A DNA stretch of 64,000 bases from Brevundimonas nasdae (GTDB taxonomy: Bacteria > Pseudomonadota > Alphaproteobacteria > Caulobacterales > Caulobacteraceae). This document shows positions 1 to 8,357 of this stretch, in pieces (positions within the stretch are counted from its first letter, which is position 1; every line of letters begins with the position of its first letter). Made by a program: the position numbers and the translations under genes. The notes under the pieces were generated by a model. The model was not told where the DNA came from. It saw nothing but the letters and a program-made list of their open reading frames with translations, and searched no databases. The stretch is taken from the NCBI RefSeq assembly GCF_016654005.1, contig NZ_JAEPWN010000008.1:1-64000 (forward strand), given 5' to 3'.

Positions 1-1
1 G

Positions 2-881
2 GGCTCTGTTGCAAAAATCGTGAAGCTTGAGCATGCTTGGCGGAGATTGGACGGACGGAACGATGACGGATTTCAAGTGGCGCCATTTCCAGGGTGATGT
101 GATCCTGTGGGCGGTGCGCTGGTATTGTCGCTATCCGATCAGCTATCGCGACCTTGAGGAAATGCTGGCGGAACGCGGCATTTCGGTCGACCATACGACG
201 ATCTATCGCTGGGTCCAGTGCTACGCCCCGGAGATGGAGAAGCGGCTGCGCTGGTTCTGGCGGCGTGGCTTTGATCCGAGCTGGCGCCTGGATGAAACCT
301 ACGTCAAGGTGCGGGGCAAGTGGACCTACCTGTACCGGGCAGTCGACAAGCGGGGCGACACGATCGATTTCTACCTGTCGCCGACCCGCAGCGCCAAGGC
401 AGCGAAGCGGTTCCTGGGCAAGGCCCTGCGAGGCCTGAAGCACTGGGAAAAGCCTGCCACGCTCAATACCGACAAAGCGCCGAGCTATGGTGCAGCGATC
501 ACCGAATTGAAGCGCGAAGGAAAGCTGGACCGGGAGACGGCCCACCGGCAGGTGAAGTATCTTAATAACGTGATCGAGGCCGATCACGGAAAGCTCAAGA
601 TACTGATCAAGCCGGTGCGCGGTTTCAAATCGATCCCCACGGCCTATGCCACGATCAAGGGATTCGAAGTCATGCGAGCCCTGCGCAAAGGACAGGCTCG
701 CCCCTGGTGCCTGCAGCCCGGCATCAGGGGCGAGGTGCGCCTTGTGGAGAGAGCTTTTGGCATTGGGCCCTCGGCGCTGACGGAGGCCATGGGCATGCTC
801 AACCACCATTTCGCAGCAGCCGCCTGATCGGCGCAGAGCGACAGCCTACCTCTGACTGCCGCCAATCTTTGCAACAGAGCC
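2..881 (+). mobile_element. IS6100: IS6100 insertion sequence (IS6 family), complete
   Basis: An 880-bp element bounded by perfect 14-bp terminal inverted repeats, GGCTCTGTTGCAAA at 2-15 and its reverse complement at 868-881. It contains a single DDE transposase. Length, termini and protein match IS6100 as I know it. IS6-family elements move by replicative transposition and cointegrates and often sit at the edges of resistance or accessory regions. The right flank begins CTGCCGAA (882-889), which would be the 8-bp target duplication, but the left flank is outside the window so the duplication cannot be tested. The right end lies inside the AbiEii-like gene that follows. Confidence 0.95.
33..827 (+). 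CDS. tnpA: IS6100 transposase TnpA
   Basis: A 264-residue IS6-family DDE transposase. The catalytic triad is visible as Asp87 (in LDETYVKV), Asp147 (in NTDKAPSYG) and Glu182 (in NNVIEADHGKLK), with the K/R seven residues after Glu typical of the family. The N-terminal part carries the helix-turn-helix (around ISVDHTTIYRW). The ATG at 33 gives the usual 264-aa product; a TTG two codons upstream is in frame but not needed. The protein fills the element between its inverted repeats and appears intact. Confidence 0.95.
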   Translation: MLGGDWTDGTMTDFKWRHFQGDVILWAVRWYCRYPISYRDLEEMLAERGISVDHTTIYRWVQCYAPEMEKRLRWFWRRGFDPSWRLDETYVKVRGKWTYLYRAVDKRGDTIDFYLSPTRSAKAAKRFLGKALRGLKHWEKPATLNTDKAPSYGAAITELKREGKLDRETAHRQVKYLNNVIEADHGKLKILIKPVRGFKSIPTAYATIKGFEVMRALRKGQARPWCLQPGIRGEVRLVERAFGIGPSALTEAMGMLNHHFAAAA

Positions 882-1613
882 CTGCCGAAAACGCGAAGCG
901 AGGAAAAGCGCTGGTCCAGCGAGGTTCGTCGCCGGCTACCGGAATGGGTTGACGCTGTCGTGCAGCCGGTGATCTCCGACGCCTTGGCCACGGAAGGTTT
1001 GGCTGCGGCGATCCGCGTCGAAGGTGATCGGCTGTTTATCGACTACGAACCGACCGCAACCGGATCGGGCTATGTCGCCCCCAGTGTCATGCTGGAGTTC
1101 GGCGCGCGGTCGACGGGCGAGCCGGCCAGTTTGCGCGATGTTGTCTGCGATGCCTCCGGCCTGATCGATGGCCTGATATTCCCGACAGCGCGTCCGCGCG
1201 TCATGCACGCCGAGCGGACGTTCTGGGAGAAGGCGACCGCGATCCATGTCTTCTGCCATCAGGAACGGCTGCGCGGGGACCGCTTCGCCCGGCATTGGCA
1301 TGATGTCGCCCGGCTCGATGAAGTCGGGCTTGCGGACGCTGCCTTCGCGGATCGCGAGCTGGCGAACGCGGTCGCTCGCCATAAGTCGATGTTCTTTGCG
1401 GAGAAAGCGGCTGATCGCTCGCCGATCGACTATGCAATGGCCGTCAACGGCGGCTTGCAACTTGTGCCGGTCGGCGATGGCGCGAAAGCGCTGAAGGACG
1501 ACTATATCCGCATGGTCGAGGATGGGCTGCTCTTCGATGACGCAGAACCGTTCGAGGCGCTCATGGCGCGATGCGCCGAGATGGCCGCGCGAGCCAACAA
1601 CGCGGCCAGTTAA
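882..1613 (+). pseudogene. AbiEii/AbiGii-type nucleotidyltransferase toxin, 5' end removed by IS6100
   Basis: The reading frame is open from the IS6100 border to a TAA at 1611-1613 (243 codons). The protein-like sequence KRWSSEVRRRLPEWVDAVV begins before the first GTG start at 960, so the gene once extended further left. The remaining part holds the features of the C-terminal half of the AbiEii family: EFGARSTGEP, then RVMHAERTFWEKATAIH and RHWHDVARL. The N-terminal nucleotidyltransferase core (GS...DxD) is missing. In intact type IV toxin-antitoxin systems the AbiEi antitoxin lies just upstream; none can be seen here. The product is probably inactive. Family call good; loss of function inferred from the missing catalytic end. 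Confidence 0.8.
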
Positions 1614-1696
1614 GAAACGACGATGAGGGGGCGGGTAGTGACGGTAATGGGTATGTCTGACATTTCGGCGAGCGTTGTAGTTCGGAGTGCAGCGAA

Positions 1697-4471
1697 ATGA
1701 TCGGAGATCACTCCGACAGCTTCAATTTCCTTCAGCGGTTCTGGCCAGATCTCCATGATCTCGGGAGAAAGGCGGAACAGGCTGGACCGCATGAGCCGGA
1801 CCTCGTGGCCATCCGGCTGCGTGGGCTTACCGAGACGATGGTCGTCAAACTGTTTGGCCAACTGGGACTTCAGTACGACCCGGCGCATTCGCATTTCGAC
1901 AGGTTGGTCCTGCTGGAGAATGCAGACCTGCTCGACGCCCGTCTCCTTTCCAAATTTCACGCTATCCGGAAGGTCGGCAACAATGCCGCACACAACGGGA
2001 AGGTTACGCCGGCACAAGCTGAAGCTCTTTTGGAAGATGCTTGGTCTCTTTCGTGCTGGTTCTGCCGCTTCATGCGTCCCGACATCGAATGGCTGACTCC
2101 AGCGAGGCAGAACGCCAATCCCCTCTCGGTTCCATCCATGGTGGAAACGCAGGACGTGTCTGCCGAGCGGCAGCCGACGGTCCCGGGTAAGTCATCGAAC
2201 ATACTCAAGTTTCCCGAGGAGCGCGTCCGGCGCATACGGGAGCAGGTCTCCCGCGCGATGGCGGAAGTCGATCCGAGGGTGCGCCAACTTCGGACCAGCA
2301 TCACACTTCACGAGGCCTTTACGGAAAGTCTGTCGAGCGACCAAGCCGCCTGCCTCGACGCGCTTTCCACATTCCTCTCCAGTCCGACGCAGCGTGTATT
2401 CCTGCTCAAGGGCTATGCGGGCACCGGCAAGACCTTCCTCGCCAAGGGCATCACCGAATATCTTTCGGCACAGGGTCGCGCTTTCCGCCTCGCAGCACCG
2501 ACCGGGCGGGCGGCGAAGATTATCTCGGAGAAGACCGGGCGCGACGCGCGGACGGTGCATAGCCAAATCTACAACTTCAGCGACCTGAAGGAATATACGA
2601 AGGGGGATCAGGAGGTTGGGTCGGAGACGTTCAAGTTCTATGCGGAGATCGCGTCCAACCAAGATCAGGCCAATACGGTCTATATCGTGGACGAGGCGTC
2701 GCTTCTTTCGGACGTCTATTCGGAGAGCGAGTTCTTCCGATCGGGAACCGGATACCTGTTGCACGACCTGATTAGCTATGTCGGATTCGAGCATGGCGAG
2801 ACCGACCGGAAGATTATCCTCGTAGGCGATCCCGCTCAGCTTCCCCCGGTGGGGATGTCCGTCTCCCCAGCGCTTGATACGGAGTACCTCCACAAACACC
2901 TCGGGTTGGATGCGGCCGAATACGAGTTGAAGGAAGTGCTGCGGCAGAAGGCGGATAGCGGGATTATCCGTAACGTCATGCCGCTTCGCGATAGCCTTTC
3001 AAAGGGCACATTTGGTAGCCTCAGCTTCAACTTCGGCGAAGATGTCCTGCGTCTCCGCGCCGACGAGGTTCTCCCATTATATATGGCGGCACGCTCTACC
3101 GGCGAAGCGAACATTCCGATCGTCATTACGCGGTCTAACAGCGAAGCGGCCAGTTACAACCGGGCGATCAGGGATGCACTTTTCCCCCTACGTGACTTCG
3201 TGGCGGCCGGTGATCGGCTGATCGTCACCGCCAACGCCGTTGTGAACGGCAGCTTCCTGGCTAACGGTGAGTTTGTCGATGTCGTCGATGCGGAAACCAT
3301 GGTGGAGCGGCGGTCCGTCAATCTCCGATACCGTAACGAGGAGACCGGGGCAGTCGACGTCATCGAGGTGTCGTTAGTGTTCCGCGACATCCAGATAACC
3401 GTTTCGTCGCCAGATGGCGCCGAGACCGTTCTGACCGCGAAAATCCTCGACGATCATCTTCACGATAGCGGGGCCGGGCTCGACGCTGCGCAGCAGCGCG
3501 CGCTCTATGTGGATTTCCTCAAGCGTCACCCTGATTTGAAGCGCGGCCACGACCGAGAACGCCTCAGCCAGATCATACGCCAGGACCCATACTTTAACGC
3601 GCTCCGCGTAAAGTTCGGCTACGCGGTGACTTGCCACAAGGCGCAGGGTGGCGAATGGGGGCATGTGTTCGTGAATTGCCCGTCTGGCCAGAATCCGAGA
3701 TCGGCCGAGTATTTCCGTTGGCTCTATACGGCCATGACCCGCTCAAGCGGGAAGCTGTATATGATCGACCCGCCCGAAGTCAGGTTGAAGGTCGCCGGGC
3801 CTGACTGGTGGTCGCCTTCGGAGGTATCGACGACATCGACGGATGGGCAGCTCTCGGCAGCTGCGCAGGCGGGAGGCACCGCCTCAATCATATCGCCCCA
3901 GGAGGCATTCCGCCTCGGTGTTCTGGCGCGCGTGCGGGACCTTCTCGGGGAGACGGGCATCGAGATCGACGATGTCGCGCATCACCAGTACCAGGAAGCC
4001 TTCTACCTGCGTCGCGACCTCAACACCGCCCGCGCCAACATCAGTTACAATGGCAAGTTTAAGGTTACGGCGGTGGCTGTGCCCCCCGCAGGCGCTTTCA
4101 GCGAGCAGCTAGGCGAGCTTCTTCGGCCGTTGGTCGGTCAGTCCATTGCCTCGGCACTGCCAGTCGCCGGCACGGGTGGCTCGTCGGGCCTGCAATCGCC
4201 AAGCCGCCCTTTCCTTGCACAGTTCCACGACCGCCTGTTGCCTCTTCTCAGGGAACGCCAAATCCACATTGTGGGATTGAAGGAACAGGCGTGGAGCCAG
4301 CGCTACACCTTCTCGCGTGGCGGTGATGCTGCCGTCGTCGATGTCTTCTACGACGGACGAGATCGGTTCACGAAATGCATGCCGATCAACGTCGGGGGGA
4401 GGCAGGGCGTCCCAGCGGGTACGTTGTTGCCCGAGGTGCTTGAGATACTCACTGCGCAGGTCATCCCGTGA
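1697..4471 (+). CDS. DUF4145-like domain fused to SF1 (RecD/UvrD-like) helicase
   Basis: A 924-residue multidomain ATPase. Residues about 1-125 are helical and resemble the DUF4145/HsdR N-terminal type domain (LTETMVVKLFGQLG, KVGNNAAHNG). Residues about 205-710 form a superfamily 1 helicase: Walker A GYAGTGKT at 239-246, Walker B VDEAS around 332, motif III-like LVGDPAQLPPV, and the C-terminal motif TCHKAQGGEW around 646 followed by LYTAMTRS. The last about 200 residues have no domain I recognise. The ATG at 1697 lies 83 bp after the AbiEii remnant. The stop overlaps the next gene's start as GTGA, so the two are almost certainly translated together. Likely nucleic-acid remodelling in a defence setting; the target is unknown. 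Confidence 0.75.
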   Translation: MIGDHSDSFNFLQRFWPDLHDLGRKAEQAGPHEPDLVAIRLRGLTETMVVKLFGQLGLQYDPAHSHFDRLVLLENADLLDARLLSKFHAIRKVGNNAAHNGKVTPAQAEALLEDAWSLSCWFCRFMRPDIEWLTPARQNANPLSVPSMVETQDVSAERQPTVPGKSSNILKFPEERVRRIREQVSRAMAEVDPRVRQLRTSITLHEAFTESLSSDQAACLDALSTFLSSPTQRVFLLKGYAGTGKTFLAKGITEYLSAQGRAFRLAAPTGRAAKIISEKTGRDARTVHSQIYNFSDLKEYTKGDQEVGSETFKFYAEIASNQDQANTVYIVDEASLLSDVYSESEFFRSGTGYLLHDLISYVGFEHGETDRKIILVGDPAQLPPVGMSVSPALDTEYLHKHLGLDAAEYELKEVLRQKADSGIIRNVMPLRDSLSKGTFGSLSFNFGEDVLRLRADEVLPLYMAARSTGEANIPIVITRSNSEAASYNRAIRDALFPLRDFVAAGDRLIVTANAVVNGSFLANGEFVDVVDAETMVERRSVNLRYRNEETGAVDVIEVSLVFRDIQITVSSPDGAETVLTAKILDDHLHDSGAGLDAAQQRALYVDFLKRHPDLKRGHDRERLSQIIRQDPYFNALRVKFGYAVTCHKAQGGEWGHVFVNCPSGQNPRSAEYFRWLYTAMTRSSGKLYMIDPPEVRLKVAGPDWWSPSEVSTTSTDGQLSAAAQAGGTASIISPQEAFRLGVLARVRDLLGETGIEIDDVAHHQYQEAFYLRRDLNTARANISYNGKFKVTAVAVPPAGAFSEQLGELLRPLVGQSIASALPVAGTGGSSGLQSPSRPFLAQFHDRLLPLLRERQIHIVGLKEQAWSQRYTFSRGGDAAVVDVFYDGRDRFTKCMPINVGGRQGVPAGTLLPEVLEILTAQVIP

Positions 4472-6384
4472 AGCCGGGGCAGCAGGTCACGGCCTTGCGC
4501 AAGGGCGGCCAACTCGATGAAGCGTTCAAACTCGCCACGGAACTGGTTGCGGCGCCGGAGGCGAACGAATGGGAGGTCGGCGCCTACGGCTGGTGTCTGA
4601 TCGATCTCGTGAAGCGGCATGCCGCCGACCGGGATCAGGCATCGCTGCATGGCTATCTGCGCCTGCTGACGAAGTTTGAGGTCCCTAGTGGAAATGAGCT
4701 TCTCGCCGAACACCGAGAGCGGGCGCTGGCATTGGTCGACGATGATCGTCGTGCCGTCATGGCAGCCCGAAAGCTCGGCAAGGATGGCCAGCACGACATG
4801 GCCGTTGGCGCGTTTGCGGCACTCATGGCGAAAGGCGGTCTGACCAAGGACGACAAGACTGCTTTCGGCTGGGAGCTCTATCGGGCCACCCAGGCGATCT
4901 TCCGAGCGGCTGGGGGGCAGGATTTGGCGCCGAGCGCCATCGATACCGTCAAGCGGCACCTCAACACCTATCTCAAGCTCGGCATCTCGGAGTCCGGTCT
5001 ATTACATAGCTGCATGATGCAGCAGGCGGTCCGGTTGTCCCATGGCGACCATCTCCGCCTCGCCGCATTCGCACGCTTGTGGGGGCTGGATTCGTTCCGG
5101 CGCGAGGACTTCGAGGAGTCCCGACTCGACGACGGCAAGACCTTCCCCCCGCTTGCGGAAACGGTGCTGCAACGCGCATCCAAGGAAGCTGCGAAGGGCG
5201 GATCTCCAGCGGAGATGAACTATATCCTGCCCTACCTTGAGCGCGGGCTGGAGCTGTTCCCTGAGAACGTCTGGCTGAAGTTGAACATGGTAAAGTTGCT
5301 GCGCGGCCTCGAACGGCTAGATGAGGCTCGACTGCTCGCGACTGAGTTCGCCCGCAGCAAGGCAGGCGAATATTGGACCTGGGAGTTGATCGGCGACCTC
5401 AAGGTGGAGCCGGTTATGCGCCTTTCGTGCTATGCGAAGGCGCTGACTTGCTCGGAGGACGATACGTTCGTCAGCAAGCTGCGTCTCAAGTTCGCGGCCC
5501 TGGTCGCCGCCGATCATCCCGGTGAGGCGAGAGCCGAAGTGGAACGGGTGATCGAACATAGACGTCGCGAGGGCACCCGCATTCCCATCGACGCCCAGCG
5601 GATGGCGGAAAGCGCCTGGTTCCTTGCCGCGGCACCATCTACCCCGGGCCGTTCGTTCTACGATCGCTTCAAGTCGCGCGCCGAGGAGTTGCTCTTCGCC
5701 CATCTCCCTTGGACCGATGCATTAGTCGGCGACGAATTCGTGATCGAGGGGCAGGAAGGGCAGAAGGATCGGACACGCCGGCGGATATTCGTGAAGGCCA
5801 GCCCTCTGCCTTTAGAAATCAGCGTCTCTGCGGGGCACCCGGACGTGCGGGGCCGCCAGTCGGGCGCTCCGATCAGGGTGCAGATGGAGGTGTCGACCGC
5901 CGAACCATGGAAGGCGATGGTGCATCGGATTCAGCCACGGAACGGCGCCAGCGATGACGTTGTGCCGGAACTATGCGGCGTTATCGATCACATCAACCGG
6001 GCCAAGTCGCTCCTCCATTTTGTGGTGGCTAAGGGAATCGACGGCACGTTTCCATTGGCCGACTTTACCGGTTCAGCAACGATAGGACAGGCTGTCGCGG
6101 TTCGGGCGACCCGCTATCATAGCCGGAAAGGTGCGCGGACTCGGACGCTGTCGGTTTCCTCTACCACCCGATCGCCTGGAACGGATGTGCTGAAGCCTTT
6201 CAACGACGATGTCGAAGTCCGTAATGGCCTCGGCTTCACTTCCGCTGGCATCTTTATTCCGCCGGATATCGTTGCAGAATCCAGGGTCGTCGATGGCGAT
6301 CGGGTGGAAGGCCTAGCCGTTATCAATTTCGACAAGAAGCGAAGCACATGGGGCTGGAAAGCTATCAGCGCGAAAAACGACTGA
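4468..6384 (+). CDS. TPR-like repeat protein with C-terminal OB-fold (cold-shock/S1-like) domains
   Basis: A 638-residue protein starting at a GTG that overlaps the helicase stop by 4 bp. Residues about 1-400 consist of helical hairpins with a TPR-like pattern (for example ALRKGGQLDEAFKLATEL, LLRGLERLDEARLLATEF). The C-terminal 200 residues are beta-rich. GVIDHINRAKSLLHFVV at about 502 looks like a cold-shock/S1-type OB-fold strand pair, and a second similar unit (IFIPPDIVAESRVVDGDRVEGLAV) ends the protein. There is no catalytic motif, signal peptide or membrane segment. Its coupling to the helicase suggests a scaffold or nucleic-acid-binding partner. I do not know a named family for it; the domain reading is by eye. 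Confidence 0.6.
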   Translation: MKPGQQVTALRKGGQLDEAFKLATELVAAPEANEWEVGAYGWCLIDLVKRHAADRDQASLHGYLRLLTKFEVPSGNELLAEHRERALALVDDDRRAVMAARKLGKDGQHDMAVGAFAALMAKGGLTKDDKTAFGWELYRATQAIFRAAGGQDLAPSAIDTVKRHLNTYLKLGISESGLLHSCMMQQAVRLSHGDHLRLAAFARLWGLDSFRREDFEESRLDDGKTFPPLAETVLQRASKEAAKGGSPAEMNYILPYLERGLELFPENVWLKLNMVKLLRGLERLDEARLLATEFARSKAGEYWTWELIGDLKVEPVMRLSCYAKALTCSEDDTFVSKLRLKFAALVAADHPGEARAEVERVIEHRRREGTRIPIDAQRMAESAWFLAAAPSTPGRSFYDRFKSRAEELLFAHLPWTDALVGDEFVIEGQEGQKDRTRRRIFVKASPLPLEISVSAGHPDVRGRQSGAPIRVQMEVSTAEPWKAMVHRIQPRNGASDDVVPELCGVIDHINRAKSLLHFVVAKGIDGTFPLADFTGSATIGQAVAVRATRYHSRKGARTRTLSVSSTTRSPGTDVLKPFNDDVEVRNGLGFTSAGIFIPPDIVAESRVVDGDRVEGLAVINFDKKRSTWGWKAISAKND

Positions 6385-6661
6385 CTTGGTGACAATGCGC
6401 GAGCCATTCGCGCTCCGGCCTCGCGTGACAATTAGCTGCTTTGATGATAGAGCTACATCGTGAAATCGGCGGAATGCATGGATCGAGTCGGATTGTTTCC
6501 TGCGTTCCTCGCTTGACGATAGATCCCGAAAGTACGGTTTTTCGGGGCATCCCGGAAAAATCCAATAATTTCAAAAGCCAGCCATTTTGCCGGGATAGCT
6601 GACGGTATATCGCCGTAAAAAATATTTTTAATGGCGATATTTCAAGGCGTTATGCTGCCAA
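6385..6661. other. AT-rich gene-free right end of the left island
   Basis: No convincing gene. Base composition becomes AT-richer toward the att site, as is common at island ends. It contains the palindrome at 6607-6640. Confidence 0.5.
6607..6640. repeat. Near-perfect 34-bp palindrome beside the att core
   Basis: Outer arms ATATCGCC (6607-6614) and GGCGATAT (6633-6640) enclose an AT-rich centre that is itself nearly self-complementary (TAAAAAATA/TATTTTTA). It lies 22 bp left of the integration core. It could be a rho-independent type hairpin, a recombination accessory site or an operator. Confidence 0.6.
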
Positions 6662-6680
6662 TCAATAATCGAGTGGGAAT
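6662..6680 (+). other. att site: 3' end of guaA duplicated at island junction
   Basis: The sequence TCAATAATCGAGTGGGAAT followed by AA reads ATC GAG TGG GAA TAA, i.e. Ile-Glu-Trp-Glu-stop, the invariant C-terminus of GMP synthase (GuaA). The bases upstream do not encode GuaA, so this is a recombination-generated copy of the gene's last codons and not the gene. It matches 14554-14572 in 18 of 19 positions. An integrase gene starts about 290 bp to the right, as expected for an island integrated at guaA. Confidence 0.85.
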
Positions 6681-6758
6681 AATTCGGGCCTTTCGGGGCC
6701 TTTCGGAATCGCTTCCGGATGGCCTCGTAAAGCACTGACAACATTGTGAATTCTAACG

Positions 6759-6792
6759 AGACCCTTCGATATCATTCGGAGGGTCTTTTTTC
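6759..6792 (+). terminator. Rho-independent terminator between att and integrase
   Basis: Arms AGACCCT (6759-6765) and AGGGTCT (6780-6786) are followed by a run of Ts to about 6791. It would stop transcription arriving from the left (guaA side) before the integrase gene. The rest of 6681-6972 holds only short C/T-rich repeats and no gene. Confidence 0.75.
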
Positions 6793-6972
6793 GTTTTGCC
6801 GTCTCCGCCGACGGTACGGCGCGGCGTTGATCCGGAAGACTCTCACCCATAACGTCATGAGCAGGTCGAGACCTCTGACGGTATCGTTTTGGTTCAAGTA
6901 GCTGAAAACGCAGAAAAATACCCTCTGAAATTCGGCCGAAATCGATCAACGGCCGAGAGAGTTGATTTTACC

Positions 6973-8226
6973 GTGCTTACCGATGCTGCGCTCAAGAATT
7001 TGCGACCCAGAACAAAGGCTTACAAAAGTACCGACAGGGACGGCATGTACGCCTATGTTTCGCCCGGCGGTGCGATCTCGTTCCGCTACGATTATCGCTT
7101 CAACGGACGTCGTGAGACCGTGACGCTCGGACGTTACGGACGAGGCGGTCTCAGCCTCGCCCAGGCCCGCGAACGTCTCTTCGACATCAAGCGGACGATC
7201 GCCGAAGGCGCCTCTCCGGCGATCGAGAAGCAGAGGGCCAAACGTCGGCTGCAGGAGTCCCGAAGCTTCGAGCATGTCGCCCAGGCCTGGATGGACAAGG
7301 CGCCCATGGCCGACAGCACGCGCAACATGCGCCGGTCGATCTTTAACCGGGAGGTTCTGCCCAAATGGCGGAGCCGGCTGCTCTCGGAGATCACGCCGGA
7401 CGATCTGCGAGCGCACTGCAAGACGATCGTGGACCGCGGCGCGCCGGCGACGGCGATCCATGTCCGTGACATCGTCAAACAGATCTATGGCTGGGCGATC
7501 CTTCATGGGGAGAAGATCAACAATCCGGCGGACGGCGTGGGGCCGGCGTCGATCGCCACCTTCCGTCCCAGGGATCGCAGCCTGTCGCCATCCGAGATCA
7601 GGATCATGCTGGGTCTGCTCGGCGAGGTGGCGACGCTTCCCACCATCCGGCTCGGCCTGAAGTTCGTGCTCTTGAGCATGGTCCGAAAGAGCGAACTGCA
7701 GGACGGCACCTGGGACGAGGTCGATTTCGAAAACGCTGTCTGGTCGATCCCGAAGGCCCGCATGAAGCGATCGCGGCCACACAACGTCTATCTCTCGACC
7801 CAGATGGTCGACATCCTGGTCGCCCTGAAGACCTGCGCCGGCAACTCGAAATACATCCTGCCGTCGCGCTATGACGCGGATGCGCCGATGTCGAAGGCGA
7901 CGTTCAATCGGGTGACCACGGCCATCGCCGAGCGCGCTGAAAAACAGGCGCTGGCCCTCGAGCCATTCACTGTCCACGATCTTCGGCGGACGGCGTCCAC
8001 GCTTCTCCACGAGATGGGGTTCAACTCGGACTGGATCGAGAAAGGCCTGGCGCACGAGGAGCGCTCGTCCCGAGGCGTCTACAACAAGGCAGAGTTCGAG
8101 ACCCAACGGCGGCATATGGCGCAGGAGTGGTCCAATGCGGTCGAGGCCTGGGAGGAGGGGCGGGCATATTCTCCGACCGTCACCGTACCCGAAGGGGCTG
8201 GTCCACGGTTCGATCCGAAATCATGA
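6973..8226 (+). CDS. int: P4-type tyrosine integrase, guaA-specific
   Basis: A 417-residue site-specific recombinase. The N-terminal arm-binding domain has the P4-integrase pattern (LTDAALKNLRPRTKAY, then MYAYVSPGG and TLGRYGRGGLSLAQAR). A SAM-like core-binding domain lies at about 90-190, and the catalytic domain follows. Catalytic residues are Arg238 (MVRKSEL), His335 and Arg338 (HDLRRTAS), His361 (LAHEE) and Tyr370 (GVYNKAE). The GTG at 6973 places the start exactly where this family begins (LTDxxL) with an AGAGAG upstream; an in-frame TTG at 6889 would add 28 untypical residues. It should catalyse integration and excision between the two guaA-tail repeats. Confidence 0.9.
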   Translation: MLTDAALKNLRPRTKAYKSTDRDGMYAYVSPGGAISFRYDYRFNGRRETVTLGRYGRGGLSLAQARERLFDIKRTIAEGASPAIEKQRAKRRLQESRSFEHVAQAWMDKAPMADSTRNMRRSIFNREVLPKWRSRLLSEITPDDLRAHCKTIVDRGAPATAIHVRDIVKQIYGWAILHGEKINNPADGVGPASIATFRPRDRSLSPSEIRIMLGLLGEVATLPTIRLGLKFVLLSMVRKSELQDGTWDEVDFENAVWSIPKARMKRSRPHNVYLSTQMVDILVALKTCAGNSKYILPSRYDADAPMSKATFNRVTTAIAERAEKQALALEPFTVHDLRRTASTLLHEMGFNSDWIEKGLAHEERSSRGVYNKAEFETQRRHMAQEWSNAVEAWEEGRAYSPTVTVPEGAGPRFDPKS

Positions 8227-8357
8227 TGGAAGAGGCCCGGAAAGCGAAACCCCGGGAGAGGCGCTGCCTGTCCCGGGGCTCTAAACCGTTGCCGGGGGCG
8301 CTTGACCACGGGTCAGAGGGGCCGCACCGACTGCTGGTGCTGACAAGGTAGTTTTTG

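Noticed and set aside
6668..6682. A possible short gene ending Ile-Glu-Trp-Glu
   Set aside because: Only the last codons match GuaA; upstream codons do not. It is an att remnant, not a gene.
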